A stretch of DNA of 33,656 bases from Anaerolineales bacterium (GCA_013360875.1 JABWAU010000029.1:1-33656); one strand, 5' to 3'. Numbered from the stretch's first letter, positions 1 to 8,253 are shown. Made by a program: numbers and translations. The notes: generated by a model not told the origin, from the sequence alone.

Positions 1-426
1 GAGGACTTGCAGGATTTCATAAGGGTCCTTTCCCGCCATATTCATCACGCCGACGAAGCCGGTTTTGTGCGAACCGGAACCGTATGCCCCGTCCACGCCT
101 TTGTAATCCCAGCCGTGACACTCCTTGCAACGCCAGGTATCCCCCCCGGTACGCGTGTTTGTGGTTTGGGTCGCCCACAAGGGATGGTCGCCTTCTGGAA
201 CATCCACACCCAATTCCACTGTCCACTCGTCATACAACCTGCCGCCACGCGCAACATCGCCTTCGAGCATCGGGGGCATGGCTGTGGGAGGAATATCAGT
301 CGCCTCCGCCGGCGCTTCCGTTGCCGCGGGGTCTGCCGGCGGAGGCGTAACAGCCTGACCGCACGCAGCAAAGAGGACCAGCGCCACACCGGATAACCCG
401 ACAAGTAAAGCAATTCTTCCGTTCAT
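1..426 (-). CDS. c-type cytochrome lipoprotein, 3' end cut by window edge
   Basis: The visible 142 residues start at an ATG (426) preceded by a GAGGAG ribosome site about 8 bases away. Residues 1-22 form a lipoprotein signal with lipobox LFAAC, so Cys22 would be lipidated. A proline/alanine/threonine-rich linker follows to about residue 50. One haem-binding motif CKECH (Cys100, Cys103, His104) is visible, followed by GWDYKG and GAYGSGSHKTG. This is a membrane-anchored extracytoplasmic monohaem (or larger) cytochrome c; the axial Met and any further haem sites lie outside the window. The neighbour on the same strand is a blue-copper lipoprotein, so both may serve one electron-transfer chain. 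That link is inferred from adjacency only. The redox partner cannot be named. Confidence 0.85.
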   Translation of the reverse strand, partial: MNGRIALLVGLSGVALVLFAACGQAVTPPPADPAATEAPAEATDIPPTAMPPMLEGDVARGGRLYDEWTVELGVDVPEGDHPLWATQTTNTRTGGDTWRCKECHGWDYKGVDGAYGSGSHKTGFVGVMNMAGKDPYEILQVL

Positions 427-803
427 AAAACAATCTCCTCGCTGCCAAATACTGATAAAGTTATGAATTTTTCCGATTGGGAAAATGTGGTGTGGGGCTG
501 CGTCCTCCTTTCCTGATATGGCTGTAAACCCGCGTATAGTGATGTTTCAGCGACAGGCTGATCGGGAAGAACGGGCGCGTATTGTTACATTGCCCCTTAA
601 CGCACATAAAAGCACGGAGGTCTCACTCATCGTCCTTCTCCTGTCCAGCCAATATCAGACAATATTAGTCCGATTTGTAGTAATATACACATGATCCACC
701 CGCCCGTCGATAGCCCGCCATTCACAAGGGGAATTAAAAAAGGGCTATATTTCGGTTATGTTTTTGGAAAAAGTGTTAACCCTTGAATTCCGCCCGTTAT
801 TGT
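427..803. other. intergenic region without a recognisable gene
   Basis: This stretch separates two minus-strand lipoprotein genes. A 69-codon plus-strand reading frame (485-694) has no ribosome site and no recognisable protein features. The bases next to 426 hold the ribosome site of the cytochrome gene. I see no tRNA, clear promoter or repeat here. Confidence 0.6.
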
Positions 804-850
804 CCGCTGTCAACTTCCCGCCCCTTTGCGGATCGGGAAGTTGACAGCGG
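804..850 (-). terminator. 17-bp perfect inverted repeat just 3' of the cupredoxin gene
   Basis: The arms at 804-820 and 834-850 are perfect complements, with a 13-base loop. The hairpin lies 4 bases beyond the stop codon of the minus-strand cupredoxin gene, where a terminator is expected. No T-run follows on the minus strand, so it may be a factor-dependent or 3'-stabilising hairpin rather than a classical intrinsic terminator. Confidence 0.6.
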
Positions 851-854
851 CGCC

Positions 855-1271
855 CTATTTATCGCCTGCCACGACGCGTAATTTTGCCACCATGCCGGAC
901 ACGATGTGGCCCGGCGTCCTGCAAACGATTTCATAGTCGCCCGGTTCCGTGGGGGCGGTAAAGGAGGTCTGCGCGCTGCCGCCCGGCTGGACCTCCACCT
1001 CCCAGTAGATGTTGGGGGTGTCGCTGCCATCCCATGCGTCGCCCGCATTCGCGCCGTATTTCATGATGACAAAGTTATGAATCACAGCGCCGTTATTCGC
1101 GGCGTTGACCGTTATTTCCTGTCCCGCGGGAACCGTGAATTCGTTCGGCGCGAATTGGAAATCGGTCATCGTCACGTTGATGGTCGTGGTCGGGGCGTTT
1201 CCGCCCCCTCCGCAAGCCGCCAGCGCAAGGGAAAGACTCAACAGGACAAGAATAACGGTGTATTTTTTCAT
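855..1271 (-). CDS. cupredoxin-domain (blue copper) lipoprotein
   Basis: This 138-residue protein is a small type I copper electron carrier anchored outside the membrane. Residues 1-20 are a lipoprotein signal ending in LAAC, followed by a Gly-rich spacer. The plastocyanin/azurin-like fold covers about residues 30-135. The expected copper ligands are all present and correctly ordered: His65 (in IHNF), Cys117, His122 (CRTPGH) and Met127. The start is supported by AAGGAG five bases upstream of the ATG. It is followed by a strong hairpin, and downstream on the same strand is the cytochrome c lipoprotein. It could exchange electrons with that cytochrome or with a terminal oxidase or N-oxide reductase, but nothing here decides which. 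Confidence 0.9.
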   Translation of the reverse strand: MKKYTVILVLLSLSLALAACGGGGNAPTTTINVTMTDFQFAPNEFTVPAGQEITVNAANNGAVIHNFVIMKYGANAGDAWDGSDTPNIYWEVEVQPGGSAQTSFTAPTEPGDYEIVCRTPGHIVSGMVAKLRVVAGDK

Positions 1272-1348
1272 CTCTGCTCCTTATTGTATTTGGCGTCATA
1301 TTTCCGAAACCGCCTGAGGGTACCACGAAATCCTTAGACGACCATTCG

Positions 1349-1453
1349 CTACCGTACATTTGAACCGCGAAGCCCGCAAAGGGCGCCAAAAAACCTTTTT
1401 AACCTTCGCGATCTTGGCGTGCCTGACGATAAAAATTGATTGATGTACGGTAG
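1349..1453. repeat. 105-bp element bounded by 11-bp perfect terminal inverted repeats
   Basis: CTACCGTACAT at 1349-1359 and ATGTACGGTAG at 1443-1453 are perfect inverted repeats. Inside is a second imperfect palindrome (CCGCGAAG near 1373 and CTTCGCG near 1404) around a stretch of A and T runs. It has no coding capacity. It lies between the cupredoxin gene and a wrecked transporter gene. The layout resembles a MITE or similar non-autonomous element; no clear target duplication is visible. Confidence 0.55.
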
Positions 1454-1510
1454 AGAAGACGATCATAAAAAATCCCGCCGCGATGAGAACAAAATGAAGT
1501 AAACTGTTCG

Positions 1511-1806
1511 ATGACAGAGCGACACATGACAACTCTTACCAAATCTGCCGCGAACAAATACTGGACCTATGCCTTATGGCTGGCGTTCTTCACCATTTTC
1601 TACAACCTTGCCGAGGGACTGATCTCCATTTTCTTCGGCTTAGTGGCATCGAGCCTGATCTACGAATTGAGCGGCTTCGGCTCCGTGGATTCCATCGGCG
1701 CGCTGGGATTGATCTGTTCTCGTACAACGAAGAGAAGGAAGCCTTCGAAAAAGCCGCAGGCATGGAAGATTGTTGCAATGATGAGGAATGTGAGGTAAGT
1801 TCGTAA
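1511..1806 (+). pseudogene. remnant of a membrane cation-transporter-like gene (internal deletion and frame change)
   Basis: The first 95-codon frame begins with a credible membrane protein N-terminus (ANKYWTYALWLAFFTIFYN, then LAEGLISIFFG) resembling small cation-transporter-like proteins of the CDF type. It then runs into a basic out-of-frame tail. The +1 frame carries a credible cytosolic C-terminus (NEEKEAFEKAAGMEDCCNDEEC) ending at 1806. Such proteins are normally about 200 residues with several membrane segments. Here the middle is missing and the two ends are in different frames. I therefore call it a decayed gene. The family name rests on remembered motif similarity and is tentative; an ATG at 1511 or 1526 could be the original start. 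Confidence 0.55.
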
Positions 1807-1853
1807 ATACCCCCCAATCAACGCCCTGCTTGATAATTTTAGAGGTGCGAGAA

Positions 1854-3113
1854 ATGAACAACCTGATCAAAACACTGCTACAGCGGATTCTTCCCTTTGC
1901 GTCGCGCATCGGCTTCGACGCCAGCGACAGCGACGACACGCGACTGCAAAAGACGTTGCTGGCGCTGGGTTCGTTCACGTTCATTGCCGCAGGCGCCTTG
2001 TGGGGCGTCCTCTATTTCTTTTTGGGCGAGTACGTCGCGGGTTTCATCCCATTTGGCTATGCAGTCGTTTCATCTCTCAGCGTCGCCATTTTTCACGTTA
2101 CGCGCCGGTATAAGTTTCTTCTTTTCACCCAACTCCTGCTCATCCTTTTCCTGCCATTCCTGTTGATGATCGCCCTGGGCGGATTCGTCAAATCGAGTGC
2201 GGTCATCATCTGGTCGCTCCTATCGCCGCTTGGCGCGCTGCTGTTTGGCGAACACCGTCAGGCGCTGCGTTGGCTGGGCGGATATCTCGGTCTTGCCGTC
2301 ATCAGCGGATACTTCGAATTTCATCCACTGGTCTTGTCTTCGCTTTCACCAGCCACAATAACCGTCTTTTACATCATGAATCTCGGCGCGGTTTCGGCGA
2401 TCGCCATCTTTCTTCTGGTTTATTTCGTCAACCAGAAAAATCTGTTGTACGAGATGTTGCGCCAGGAACAGGCAAAATCCGAAAATCTTTTGCTTAACAT
2501 CCTTCCCAGGCACGTTGCCGCCCGTTTGAAACAGGGAGAAGAGACGATTGCAGATGACTACGACTCGGTCAGCATCATGGTCGTGGACCTGGTTGACTTC
2601 ACTCCGCTTTCTGCGGCTTGCGACCCGAAAGCCATGGTCCAGTTTTTAGGCGGGATGTTTTCATACTTCGATCAACTGGTCGAAAAATACGGCGTCGAGA
2701 AGATCGAAACGGTCGGCGATAGTTACGTGATCGCCGCGGGGCTTCCGATCCCGCGCGCTGACCATGCAAAAGTGGTTACACAGATGGCGCTGGAAATACA
2801 GGACTATTTCGAGCGCGGCGTTTACCTGGAGGGAAACCGCCTGAGTTGCCGCATCGGCATCAACTCCGGTCCCATCACGGCGGGTGTGATCGAACGCAAG
2901 AAAATTTCCTTCAACGTGTGGGGCGATACGATCAACACCGCCAGCCGGATGCAAACATATAGTTTGCCCGGACAGATACAGATTTCAGAGGCGACCTACG
3001 AACTGGTCAAGGATGACTTCATCTGCGAGCCGCGCGGTACGATCAACGTGAAGGGCAAAGGGGATATGAATGTGTGGCTGGTGGTTTCGGAGAAAGAAAA
3101 ACAGACGATATAA
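1854..3113 (+). CDS. membrane-bound class III adenylate/guanylate cyclase
   Basis: This 419-residue protein makes a cyclic nucleotide from ATP or GTP at the inner face of the membrane. I chose ATG 1854 over 1830 because AGAGG stands about 8 bases before it. Residues ~30-200 contain several hydrophobic segments forming a membrane domain. A short linker (RQEQAKSENLLLNILPRHVAARLK) leads to the catalytic domain, about 235-415. Metal-binding Asp245 (VVDLVDFT) and Asp289 (VGDSY) are present, as is the NTASRM transition-state region. The base-selecting positions are Glu285 (KIETVGD) and Asn354 (FNVWGD). Adenylate cyclases usually have Lys and Asp/Thr there, guanylate cyclases Glu and Cys/Gly, so the substrate is uncertain. 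No partner gene is evident next to it. Confidence 0.9.
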   Translation: MNNLIKTLLQRILPFASRIGFDASDSDDTRLQKTLLALGSFTFIAAGALWGVLYFFLGEYVAGFIPFGYAVVSSLSVAIFHVTRRYKFLLFTQLLLILFLPFLLMIALGGFVKSSAVIIWSLLSPLGALLFGEHRQALRWLGGYLGLAVISGYFEFHPLVLSSLSPATITVFYIMNLGAVSAIAIFLLVYFVNQKNLLYEMLRQEQAKSENLLLNILPRHVAARLKQGEETIADDYDSVSIMVVDLVDFTPLSAACDPKAMVQFLGGMFSYFDQLVEKYGVEKIETVGDSYVIAAGLPIPRADHAKVVTQMALEIQDYFERGVYLEGNRLSCRIGINSGPITAGVIERKKISFNVWGDTINTASRMQTYSLPGQIQISEATYELVKDDFICEPRGTINVKGKGDMNVWLVVSEKEKQTI

Positions 3114-3200
3114 TCTCCCCGTCCGTATATACCAGGAGCAAGGCATGACCGACAACCTGTAGTTCATAACCTTTTTCAGGGCAATTAACCCGCTGAATGA

Positions 3201-3704
3201 ATTCAAGACTTCGCAGGTCTCATTCGCGCCGTTACCGCTCACATCTCCCGCGCGGACAAAGACAACGAAAGAATAATTATCCACGAAGACATGAGGTCTC
3301 ACACCAACAGCCGAGGCTTGCCCTCGATTTTTGTTTTAAATCACCCACGCAACATGCTACAGGTTCCCATGTTCCACACTTACCTCACTTCTCACCCCAA
3401 CGTCAATGAGATTCTGAACCTCCTGCTCAAGAATTCGAGAAGGATCTTGAAGGGTCGATTCGTCGGCATGGACCTGTCTTACACGATTCTCACCCAGTGC
3501 CGCACCCATTACACACTCGAACACGGCGATGTGGTCTCGAAGGCTGTCGCAGCGGAATGGGCAAAGCAGAGGTTCGAACCCGAATGGCGTCCGCTTATCT
3601 TACGCGTCTGGATCGGACGGCAAAATTCCAGGGAGAAAACCGACTTCGGAAATCTGAACGGAACGTTGGATTTTATCCGGTATACTTTGGGAAAGGCGCC
3701 ATGA
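3201..3704 (+). pseudogene. eroded nucleotidyltransferase-like gene (C-terminal part of aminoglycoside adenylyltransferase type)
   Basis: An open frame runs from just after a stop at 3198 to 3704. The first ATG is at 3291 and has no ribosome site. The C-terminal ~80 codons (LSYTILTQCRTHYTLEHG, then VVSKAVAAEWA, then EWRPLILRVW) resemble the helical C-terminal domain of aadA-like nucleotidyltransferases. The catalytic GSxxxxD region is absent. The earlier part, with an IHEDMRSHTN segment, does not match that family, so the frame may be a fusion of fragments. A short palindrome AGACTTCGCAGGTCT lies at its upstream edge. The stop overlaps the start of the next gene as ATGA, as in a translationally coupled pair, so the end of the gene may be original. 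Confidence 0.45.
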
Positions 3705-4459
3705 ACGTTAACCGTTTTCAGATCATCGCTTCTTCGTCTCATCCGCATTATCGCGATTTGGTACGCGGTCTGACCAAAGCCGCGTGGCCCGAATTCATGC
3801 TGCACGACGCCGTTGCCAACGAGAACTGGCACGAACTGTTGGACAGTTTTGCAGACTATCAACTGGCAATGTACGACGTGGAAAATAACCGCGCCGCGGC
3901 GATGGCAAACGGTTTCCCGTTGAGGTGGGATGATACGCTCGAAAACCTCCCCGATGGCGGTTGGGACTGGGCGTTCGCGGAAGCGGTAAGGAACCACAAA
4001 CAGGGAATATCCCCAAACTATCATTGCGCGATCCAGGTCGTCATTCATCCCGATTATCAAAGCCAGCGGTTGAGCGCGCCGATGGTTAAAGCGGTGCGCG
4101 GCCTCGCCAAATCCAAAGGATTGAACGCTCTGATCATCCCTGTCCGCCCGAGTGAGAAAAGCAAATACCCGCTCATCAGTCTGGACGATTACGTCACGTG
4201 GCAGAACGAAGAGGGACTCCCTTTCGACGCCTGGCTCAGAGTCCATGTCAGACTGGGAGGCAGGATGGTCAAAGTATGTCACCAGTCAAAGACCGTGCGC
4301 GGCAGGCGCGCGGAATGGGAGGCATGGACCGGCTTGAAATTCCCCCAAAGCGGACGCTACGTCATTCCCGATGCGCTGGTTCCAATCGAGATGGACGTCG
4401 AAAAGGACGAGGGGATTTACGTCGAGCCGAATGTGTGGATGGTGCATTTTCCTGCCTGA
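3701..4459 (+). CDS. GNAT-like acyltransferase domain protein
   Basis: This 252-residue protein appears to be a soluble GNAT-type acyl-CoA-dependent transferase. The start at 3701 follows GGGAAAGG and overlaps the previous frame by ATGA. The best motif is about residues 110-135 (IQVVIHPDYQSQRLSAPMVKA): a strand followed by the turn and helix that bind the acyl-CoA pyrophosphate in GNATs. The turn QSQRLSAP is a relaxed version of the usual Q/RxxGxG/A. The C-terminal half contains conserved-looking segments (WQNEEGLPFDAWLRVHVRLG). The acyl donor and acceptor are unknown. An older in-frame start at 3497 would overlap the upstream frame heavily and is rejected. Confidence 0.7.
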   Translation: MNVNRFQIIASSSHPHYRDLVRGLTKAAWPEFMLHDAVANENWHELLDSFADYQLAMYDVENNRAAAMANGFPLRWDDTLENLPDGGWDWAFAEAVRNHKQGISPNYHCAIQVVIHPDYQSQRLSAPMVKAVRGLAKSKGLNALIIPVRPSEKSKYPLISLDDYVTWQNEEGLPFDAWLRVHVRLGGRMVKVCHQSKTVRGRRAEWEAWTGLKFPQSGRYVIPDALVPIEMDVEKDEGIYVEPNVWMVHFPA

Positions 4460-4461
4460 TT

Positions 4462-4467
4462 TATAAT
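4462..4467 (+). promoter_or_regulatory. TATAAT -10 element placed for leaderless transcription
   Basis: A perfect TATAAT lies seven bases before the ATG at 4475, with no ribosome site between. Initiation at the usual distance would start the mRNA at or within a base of the A of ATG. Confidence 0.55.
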
Positions 4468-4474
4468 TGAATCC

Positions 4475-5677
4475 ATGAAACCCGCTTATTGGCTGGTTAT
4501 TGCCGTTGCGTTCCTCCTCTTCGCCTGCCAGCCGACCACACTCCCTGCCATTACCATCATTGATAACGATCAGGTCGTCACGCTTCAAACGGCCGAACGC
4601 GTGCCTTCCGCGATCCTCGCGCAAGCGGGTATTACCCTTAACCCGAATGACCGCCTCCTCCTCAACGGACTCCCCATTGCGCCTAATTCTCCAGTCCCTA
4701 CTTCCCCAATTACCCTCCAACTCCGCCGCGCAGTCGCCATCACCATCTCCTCACCACAGGGGAAGCAAACCATCCAAACCTCTGCGTTCACTGTTGGCGA
4801 AGCGTTGCAAGAGGCGGGCATTCAACTCTCAGCAAGCGACAAAGTTGACCCGCCCCTGTATTCCCCAATTCTTCAATTCACCGATTTTCCAATCACCATA
4901 TACCCCTCCCGCGAACTCACTGTCAGCGTGGATGGAAAGGTCATGCAGATTCAATCGTCGGCGAAGACGGTTGGGGAGGCGCTGGCTGAGGCTGGGATTC
5001 CGCTCCTCGGGCTCGACTACAGCCTCCCGTTGGAGAATGAAGCGTTGCCGTCCGATGGGCGGATCAGGGTCGTGCGCGTCAGCGAGTCGATTCTCCTCGC
5101 GCAAAAATCCATTGTCTTCGAAAGCGAATTGATCGCCTCGGCGGACGTCCCGCTCGATCAAACGCGGGTATTACAACCCGGTGAAAACGGGCTCACCGTG
5201 CAGCGAATCCGCATTCGTTATGAAGATGGGACGGAGATTTCACGCGTGATCGAAGACGAAACACTCGTGCGCCCGCCGAAAGATCGCATCCTCGGTTACG
5301 GCACAAAGGTCGAGATCAAGACCGCCGTCGTGGACGGCGTGAGCATCGAATACTGGCGCGCAGTGCAGATGTATGCCACGTCGTATTCGCCGTGCCGTTC
5401 GGGCGGCGACCGGTGCTACTCCGGCACATCCAGCGGCGCCAGGGTGCAAAAGGGCGTGGTGGGACTGCGCTACAGTTGGTACCTGGTCATGCAGGGACAA
5501 CCGCTTTACATCCCCGGTTACGGGTACGCCACCGTGGCGGACGTGTGCGGCGGCTGTGTGGGCAGGCCCTGGATAGACCTCGGTTACAGCGACGAGGATT
5601 GGGAACAATGGAGTTCGTGGGTCACGGTTTATTTTCTGACGCCCGTTCCGCAGAACATCGTATACGTTTTGGAATGA
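4475..5677 (+). CDS. G5/ubiquitin-like (DUF348) and 3D-type cell-wall lipoprotein
   Basis: This 400-residue lipoprotein has a signal ending in LLFAC (Cys18). Residues ~28-200 contain tandem DUF348-like ubiquitin-fold units, each with a VGEALxEAGI signature (seen twice). A G5-like domain follows, about 205-285 (VLQPGENGLTVQRIRIRYEDG, then a linker with EI and GYGTKVE). The C-terminal ~110 residues resemble the 3D double-psi beta-barrel: MYATSYSPC, YIPGYGYATVADVCGG and IDLGYSDEDW keep two of the aspartates that name that domain. The order matches Rpf/YabE-type wall proteins. The family is linked to peptidoglycan remodelling; lytic activity here is inferred. Four cysteines flank the 3D core and may form disulfides. 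Confidence 0.8.
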   Translation: MKPAYWLVIAVAFLLFACQPTTLPAITIIDNDQVVTLQTAERVPSAILAQAGITLNPNDRLLLNGLPIAPNSPVPTSPITLQLRRAVAITISSPQGKQTIQTSAFTVGEALQEAGIQLSASDKVDPPLYSPILQFTDFPITIYPSRELTVSVDGKVMQIQSSAKTVGEALAEAGIPLLGLDYSLPLENEALPSDGRIRVVRVSESILLAQKSIVFESELIASADVPLDQTRVLQPGENGLTVQRIRIRYEDGTEISRVIEDETLVRPPKDRILGYGTKVEIKTAVVDGVSIEYWRAVQMYATSYSPCRSGGDRCYSGTSSGARVQKGVVGLRYSWYLVMQGQPLYIPGYGYATVADVCGGCVGRPWIDLGYSDEDWEQWSSWVTVYFLTPVPQNIVYVLE

Positions 5678-5729
5678 CCATTGCGACCGGACGCATCCAA
5701 TGTATTGAAGAATATGGAGAGCCGACCTT

Positions 5730-6566
5730 TTGCGAATCGATGAAATTCCCCCGCTCGACGCATCCGCCCTGCTCAAGCGATACGGTTTGCGAGCCGATAA
5801 AAGACTCGGGCAGAACTTCTTACAGGAACCCTCTGCGCTCGAAACCGTCGCCTCCGCCGCGCAGATCAAGCCGACGGATACCGTCCTGGAGATCGGTCCC
5901 GGCCTCGGGAGTCTGACGCGTTACCTTGCGGTTCTGGCGCGCCGCGTCGTTGCGGTCGAACTGGACGCGGACCTGATCCCGCCGCTTCGGGCGATTGCCA
6001 GCCCCTACGAAAACGTCCACATCGTTCACGGCGACATCCTGGAACTCGACCCCGGAGAATTGATCCATGACGCGGATTATCTGGTCGTCGCAAACATCCC
6101 CTACTACATCACGTCCGCCATCATTCGCCATCTGTTGGAAAGCCGTCCCAAACCGAGCCGTATCGCGCTGACGGTTCAAAAGGAGGTCGCAGGGCGCATT
6201 TGCGCGGAACCTGGGGAGATGAGCCTGCTGGCGTTGAGCGTGCAAGTGTATGGCAAGCCGCGCATCGCGGCGCGCATCCCGGCGGGGGCGTTCTTTCCCG
6301 CGCCGAAGGTTGATTCAGCGGTTCTGACGATTGACGTTTACCCGAGTCCGTTGATCGAACCGGAGTTGCTGGATGCCTTTTTCAAACTCATCAAAGCCGG
6401 GTTCAGCCAGAAACGCAAGACCCTGCGAAATTCCCTTTCGTCAGGATTGCACATTCCCCCGGCAAAAGCCGCGGAGCTGCTCACAAAAGCGGAAATTGAT
6501 CCCATGCGCCGCGCGGAGACGTTGAGTATCGAGGAATGGCAAAGGCTCTGCGCGCTTGTCAAGTAA
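5730..6566 (+). CDS. rsmA: 16S rRNA adenine-N6,N6-dimethyltransferase RsmA/KsgA
   Basis: This 278-residue enzyme dimethylates two adjacent adenines in the 3'-terminal helix of 16S rRNA using S-adenosylmethionine, a late step of 30S assembly. The start is TTG at 5730: the reading frame begins MRIDEIPPLDASALLKRYG and leads directly to the family N-terminus RLGQNFLQEP. No ATG precedes the conserved region in this frame, and a GGAGAG lies upstream. Motif I (VLEIGPGLGSLT) covers about residues 51-62. The catalytic NIPY motif is at 122-125. GAFFPAPKVDSAVL and the C-terminal helical domain are complete. Length is normal for the family. It stands alone, closed by a hairpin terminator. Confidence 0.96.
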   Translation: MRIDEIPPLDASALLKRYGLRADKRLGQNFLQEPSALETVASAAQIKPTDTVLEIGPGLGSLTRYLAVLARRVVAVELDADLIPPLRAIASPYENVHIVHGDILELDPGELIHDADYLVVANIPYYITSAIIRHLLESRPKPSRIALTVQKEVAGRICAEPGEMSLLALSVQVYGKPRIAARIPAGAFFPAPKVDSAVLTIDVYPSPLIEPELLDAFFKLIKAGFSQKRKTLRNSLSSGLHIPPAKAAELLTKAEIDPMRRAETLSIEEWQRLCALVK

Positions 6567-6621
6567 TGCAACCCCGCGCGAACGCTCGAATTCGCGCATT
6601 CGCGGCTTTATTCAAAGAAAT

Positions 6622-6650
6622 GCGCCTCCCCGACTTGGGAGGCGTATTTT
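6622..6650. terminator. bidirectional intrinsic terminator
   Basis: CGCCTCCC (6623-6630) pairs with GGGAGGCG (6637-6644) around a 6-base loop. TATTTT follows on the plus strand and a T-rich stretch on the minus strand. It closes rsmA from the left and the glycosyltransferase operon from the right, abutting the latter's stop codon. Confidence 0.8.
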
Positions 6651-7402
6651 CATTCCTCGACTGTGATCCTGTGCGGGCGGCTTTTCCTGCGCAAGTCGCG
6701 GTAATGCCACCACACGTCCCACACGCGCATCGCTGCTTCCAGTTGTATCTTGAGCGACATCTTCGACTTCCCCAAACGACGATCCGAAAAATGGATGGGG
6801 ACTTCCGTCATGTCAAGCCCCATCAAATAGGCGACGTACGCCATCTCGACCAGGAACACATACCCATTGGAACGAATGCGTTCGAGCGGGATCGCCTGCA
6901 ATGCGTTTCGCTTCCACATACGATAACCGGTGGTCACGTCGTGCAGCGGGAAACCGAGGATCGTCCGCGCGTAGCGGTTGCCGAACGCGGAAAGCGCCTT
7001 CCGCCAGAGGGGCCAGCGCCGGGCGAGGGAGCCGCCTTTTACATAACGGGACCCGATCACCACGTCGCAGGATTCGATGCGGCGCGCCATCTCGACCAGC
7101 ACAGCCGGGTCGTGGGAAAAATCCGCGTCCATCTGGACCACGGCATCGGCTCCCATTTCGAAAGCCTTTTCGAACCCTTCGAGATACGCGGAGCGCAATC
7201 CCAGTTTCCCGGGTCGGGATAACACCGCGATCCGCCCGCCGTATTCTTTTGACAACTTCCGCGCGATCTCTCCCGTCCCGTCCGGGCTGTTATCGTCCAC
7301 GACAAGCACGAACAAATCCAACGGAAGCGAAAAAAGAGCGGAGACCAGCCTTGGGAGGTTCTCCGCTTCGTTATAGGTTGGCAGGACAACGACGATCTTC
7401 AC
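6650..7402 (-). CDS. family 2 glycosyltransferase, dolichol/polyprenol-phosphate mannosyltransferase type
   Basis: This 250-residue protein is a GT-A fold glycosyltransferase of the DPM1/GtrB group. These transfer a sugar from a nucleotide donor to polyprenyl phosphate at the cytoplasmic face. Motifs in order: VVLPTYNEAENL at the N-terminus, VVDDNSPDGT, the metal-binding DxD in MDADFSHDP, VIGSRYVKGG, and DVTTGYRMW with a C-terminal GKSKMS. No C-terminal membrane segments are seen, so it is the short soluble DPM1-like form. It is the last gene of a four-gene minus-strand operon and overlaps the response regulator by four bases (ATGA). The sugar donor cannot be read from sequence. Confidence 0.9.
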   Translation of the reverse strand: MKIVVVLPTYNEAENLPRLVSALFSLPLDLFVLVVDDNSPDGTGEIARKLSKEYGGRIAVLSRPGKLGLRSAYLEGFEKAFEMGADAVVQMDADFSHDPAVLVEMARRIESCDVVIGSRYVKGGSLARRWPLWRKALSAFGNRYARTILGFPLHDVTTGYRMWKRNALQAIPLERIRSNGYVFLVEMAYVAYLMGLDMTEVPIHFSDRRLGKSKMSLKIQLEAAMRVWDVWWHYRDLRRKSRPHRITVEE

Positions 7403-8253
7403 AACTGCCTGTCCAAAAGATCGCTCTTCAATTGATCCACGCTGGAATAGCGTCCAAACGCCGAAGGCACGTCGGTCACCTTCACCGAAAGCCTGTCGGG
7501 GCGTTTCGACGCCTGCTCGCGATCCTTGATCGGATAAAAGTAATCCAGCGATTGTTCGAGCCTTGACTTGATGCGTTCGCTAAACGCGGACATTGCGGCG
7601 GGCGGCATGACAACCACGAAATCCGTGGGGCTGATGTGACCGAGAAAATCGTCGGTCGCGCCCGATTCCTTGATCGTGTTATGGATCATCAGGCTGATCG
7701 CTCGCATCACGTCGTCCGACGCGACGAACCCGTAGGCTTCGCGGAACGAATCCAGGTGCACGATGGAAATGTGGAGCAGCGCCCATCCGCTTTTGTGGAT
7801 CACTTCGGAGAGGCGCTCGTCAACGAGGGGTCCCTCGGGCAATCCGCTGACGGGGTTGGTCAACGACCCCTGGCTGACGCGCCTGAGCGCATTGCGGACG
7901 CGCAGGCGAAGTTCCTGCACGTCGAACGGCTTGGTGATGTAATCGTCCGCGCCGACCTCGAACCCCTGCAGGCGGTCCACGCGTTCGCGTTTCTCCGTCA
8001 GGAAGATGATGGGAATCTCCTGGGTGCGTCGGTCGGCGCGCAGGCGCCGCGCCACCTCGTAACCGTCAATGTCGGGGAGGCGGATATCTAAAATGATGAG
8101 GTCGGGCGAAATGGATTGACCCGCGCGCACGCCGTCCTCCCCCCAGTTGACGGTATACACGTCATATCCCTGGACGCGGAAATAGGCGTTCAACATTTCC
8201 GCGACGTCGGGGTCGTCTTCGACGATCAGGATCTTGTGTTTGGCTTCTGCCAC
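7399..8253 (-). CDS. response regulator: receiver domain plus degenerate GGDEF domain
   Basis: This 284-residue protein starts at a GTG (8253). The receiver covers residues ~7-125 and is complete: acidic pocket Glu12-Asp13-Asp14, phospho-acceptor Asp56 (LIILDIRLPD), Thr86 and Lys108 (TKPF). The rest resembles a diguanylate-cyclase fold (NPVSGLP, ALLHISIVHLDSFREAYGF), but the GGDEF loop reads SPTDF and the metal/substrate residues are lost. Catalysis is therefore unlikely; the domain probably serves as a binding or interaction module. The gene sits 12 bases after a V4R gene and overlaps the glycosyltransferase gene by 4. The cognate kinase is not in the window. Confidence 0.9.
   Translation of the reverse strand: MAEAKHKILIVEDDPDVAEMLNAYFRVQGYDVYTVNWGEDGVRAGQSISPDLIILDIRLPDIDGYEVARRLRADRRTQEIPIIFLTEKRERVDRLQGFEVGADDYITKPFDVQELRLRVRNALRRVSQGSLTNPVSGLPEGPLVDERLSEVIHKSGWALLHISIVHLDSFREAYGFVASDDVMRAISLMIHNTIKESGATDDFLGHISPTDFVVVMPPAAMSAFSERIKSRLEQSLDYFYPIKDREQASKRPDRLSVKVTDVPSAFGRYSSVDQLKSDLLDRQL

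Noticed and set aside
3509-4282. 257-codon minus-strand frame
   Set aside because: It is antisense to the GNAT-like gene and has no ribosome site or domain.
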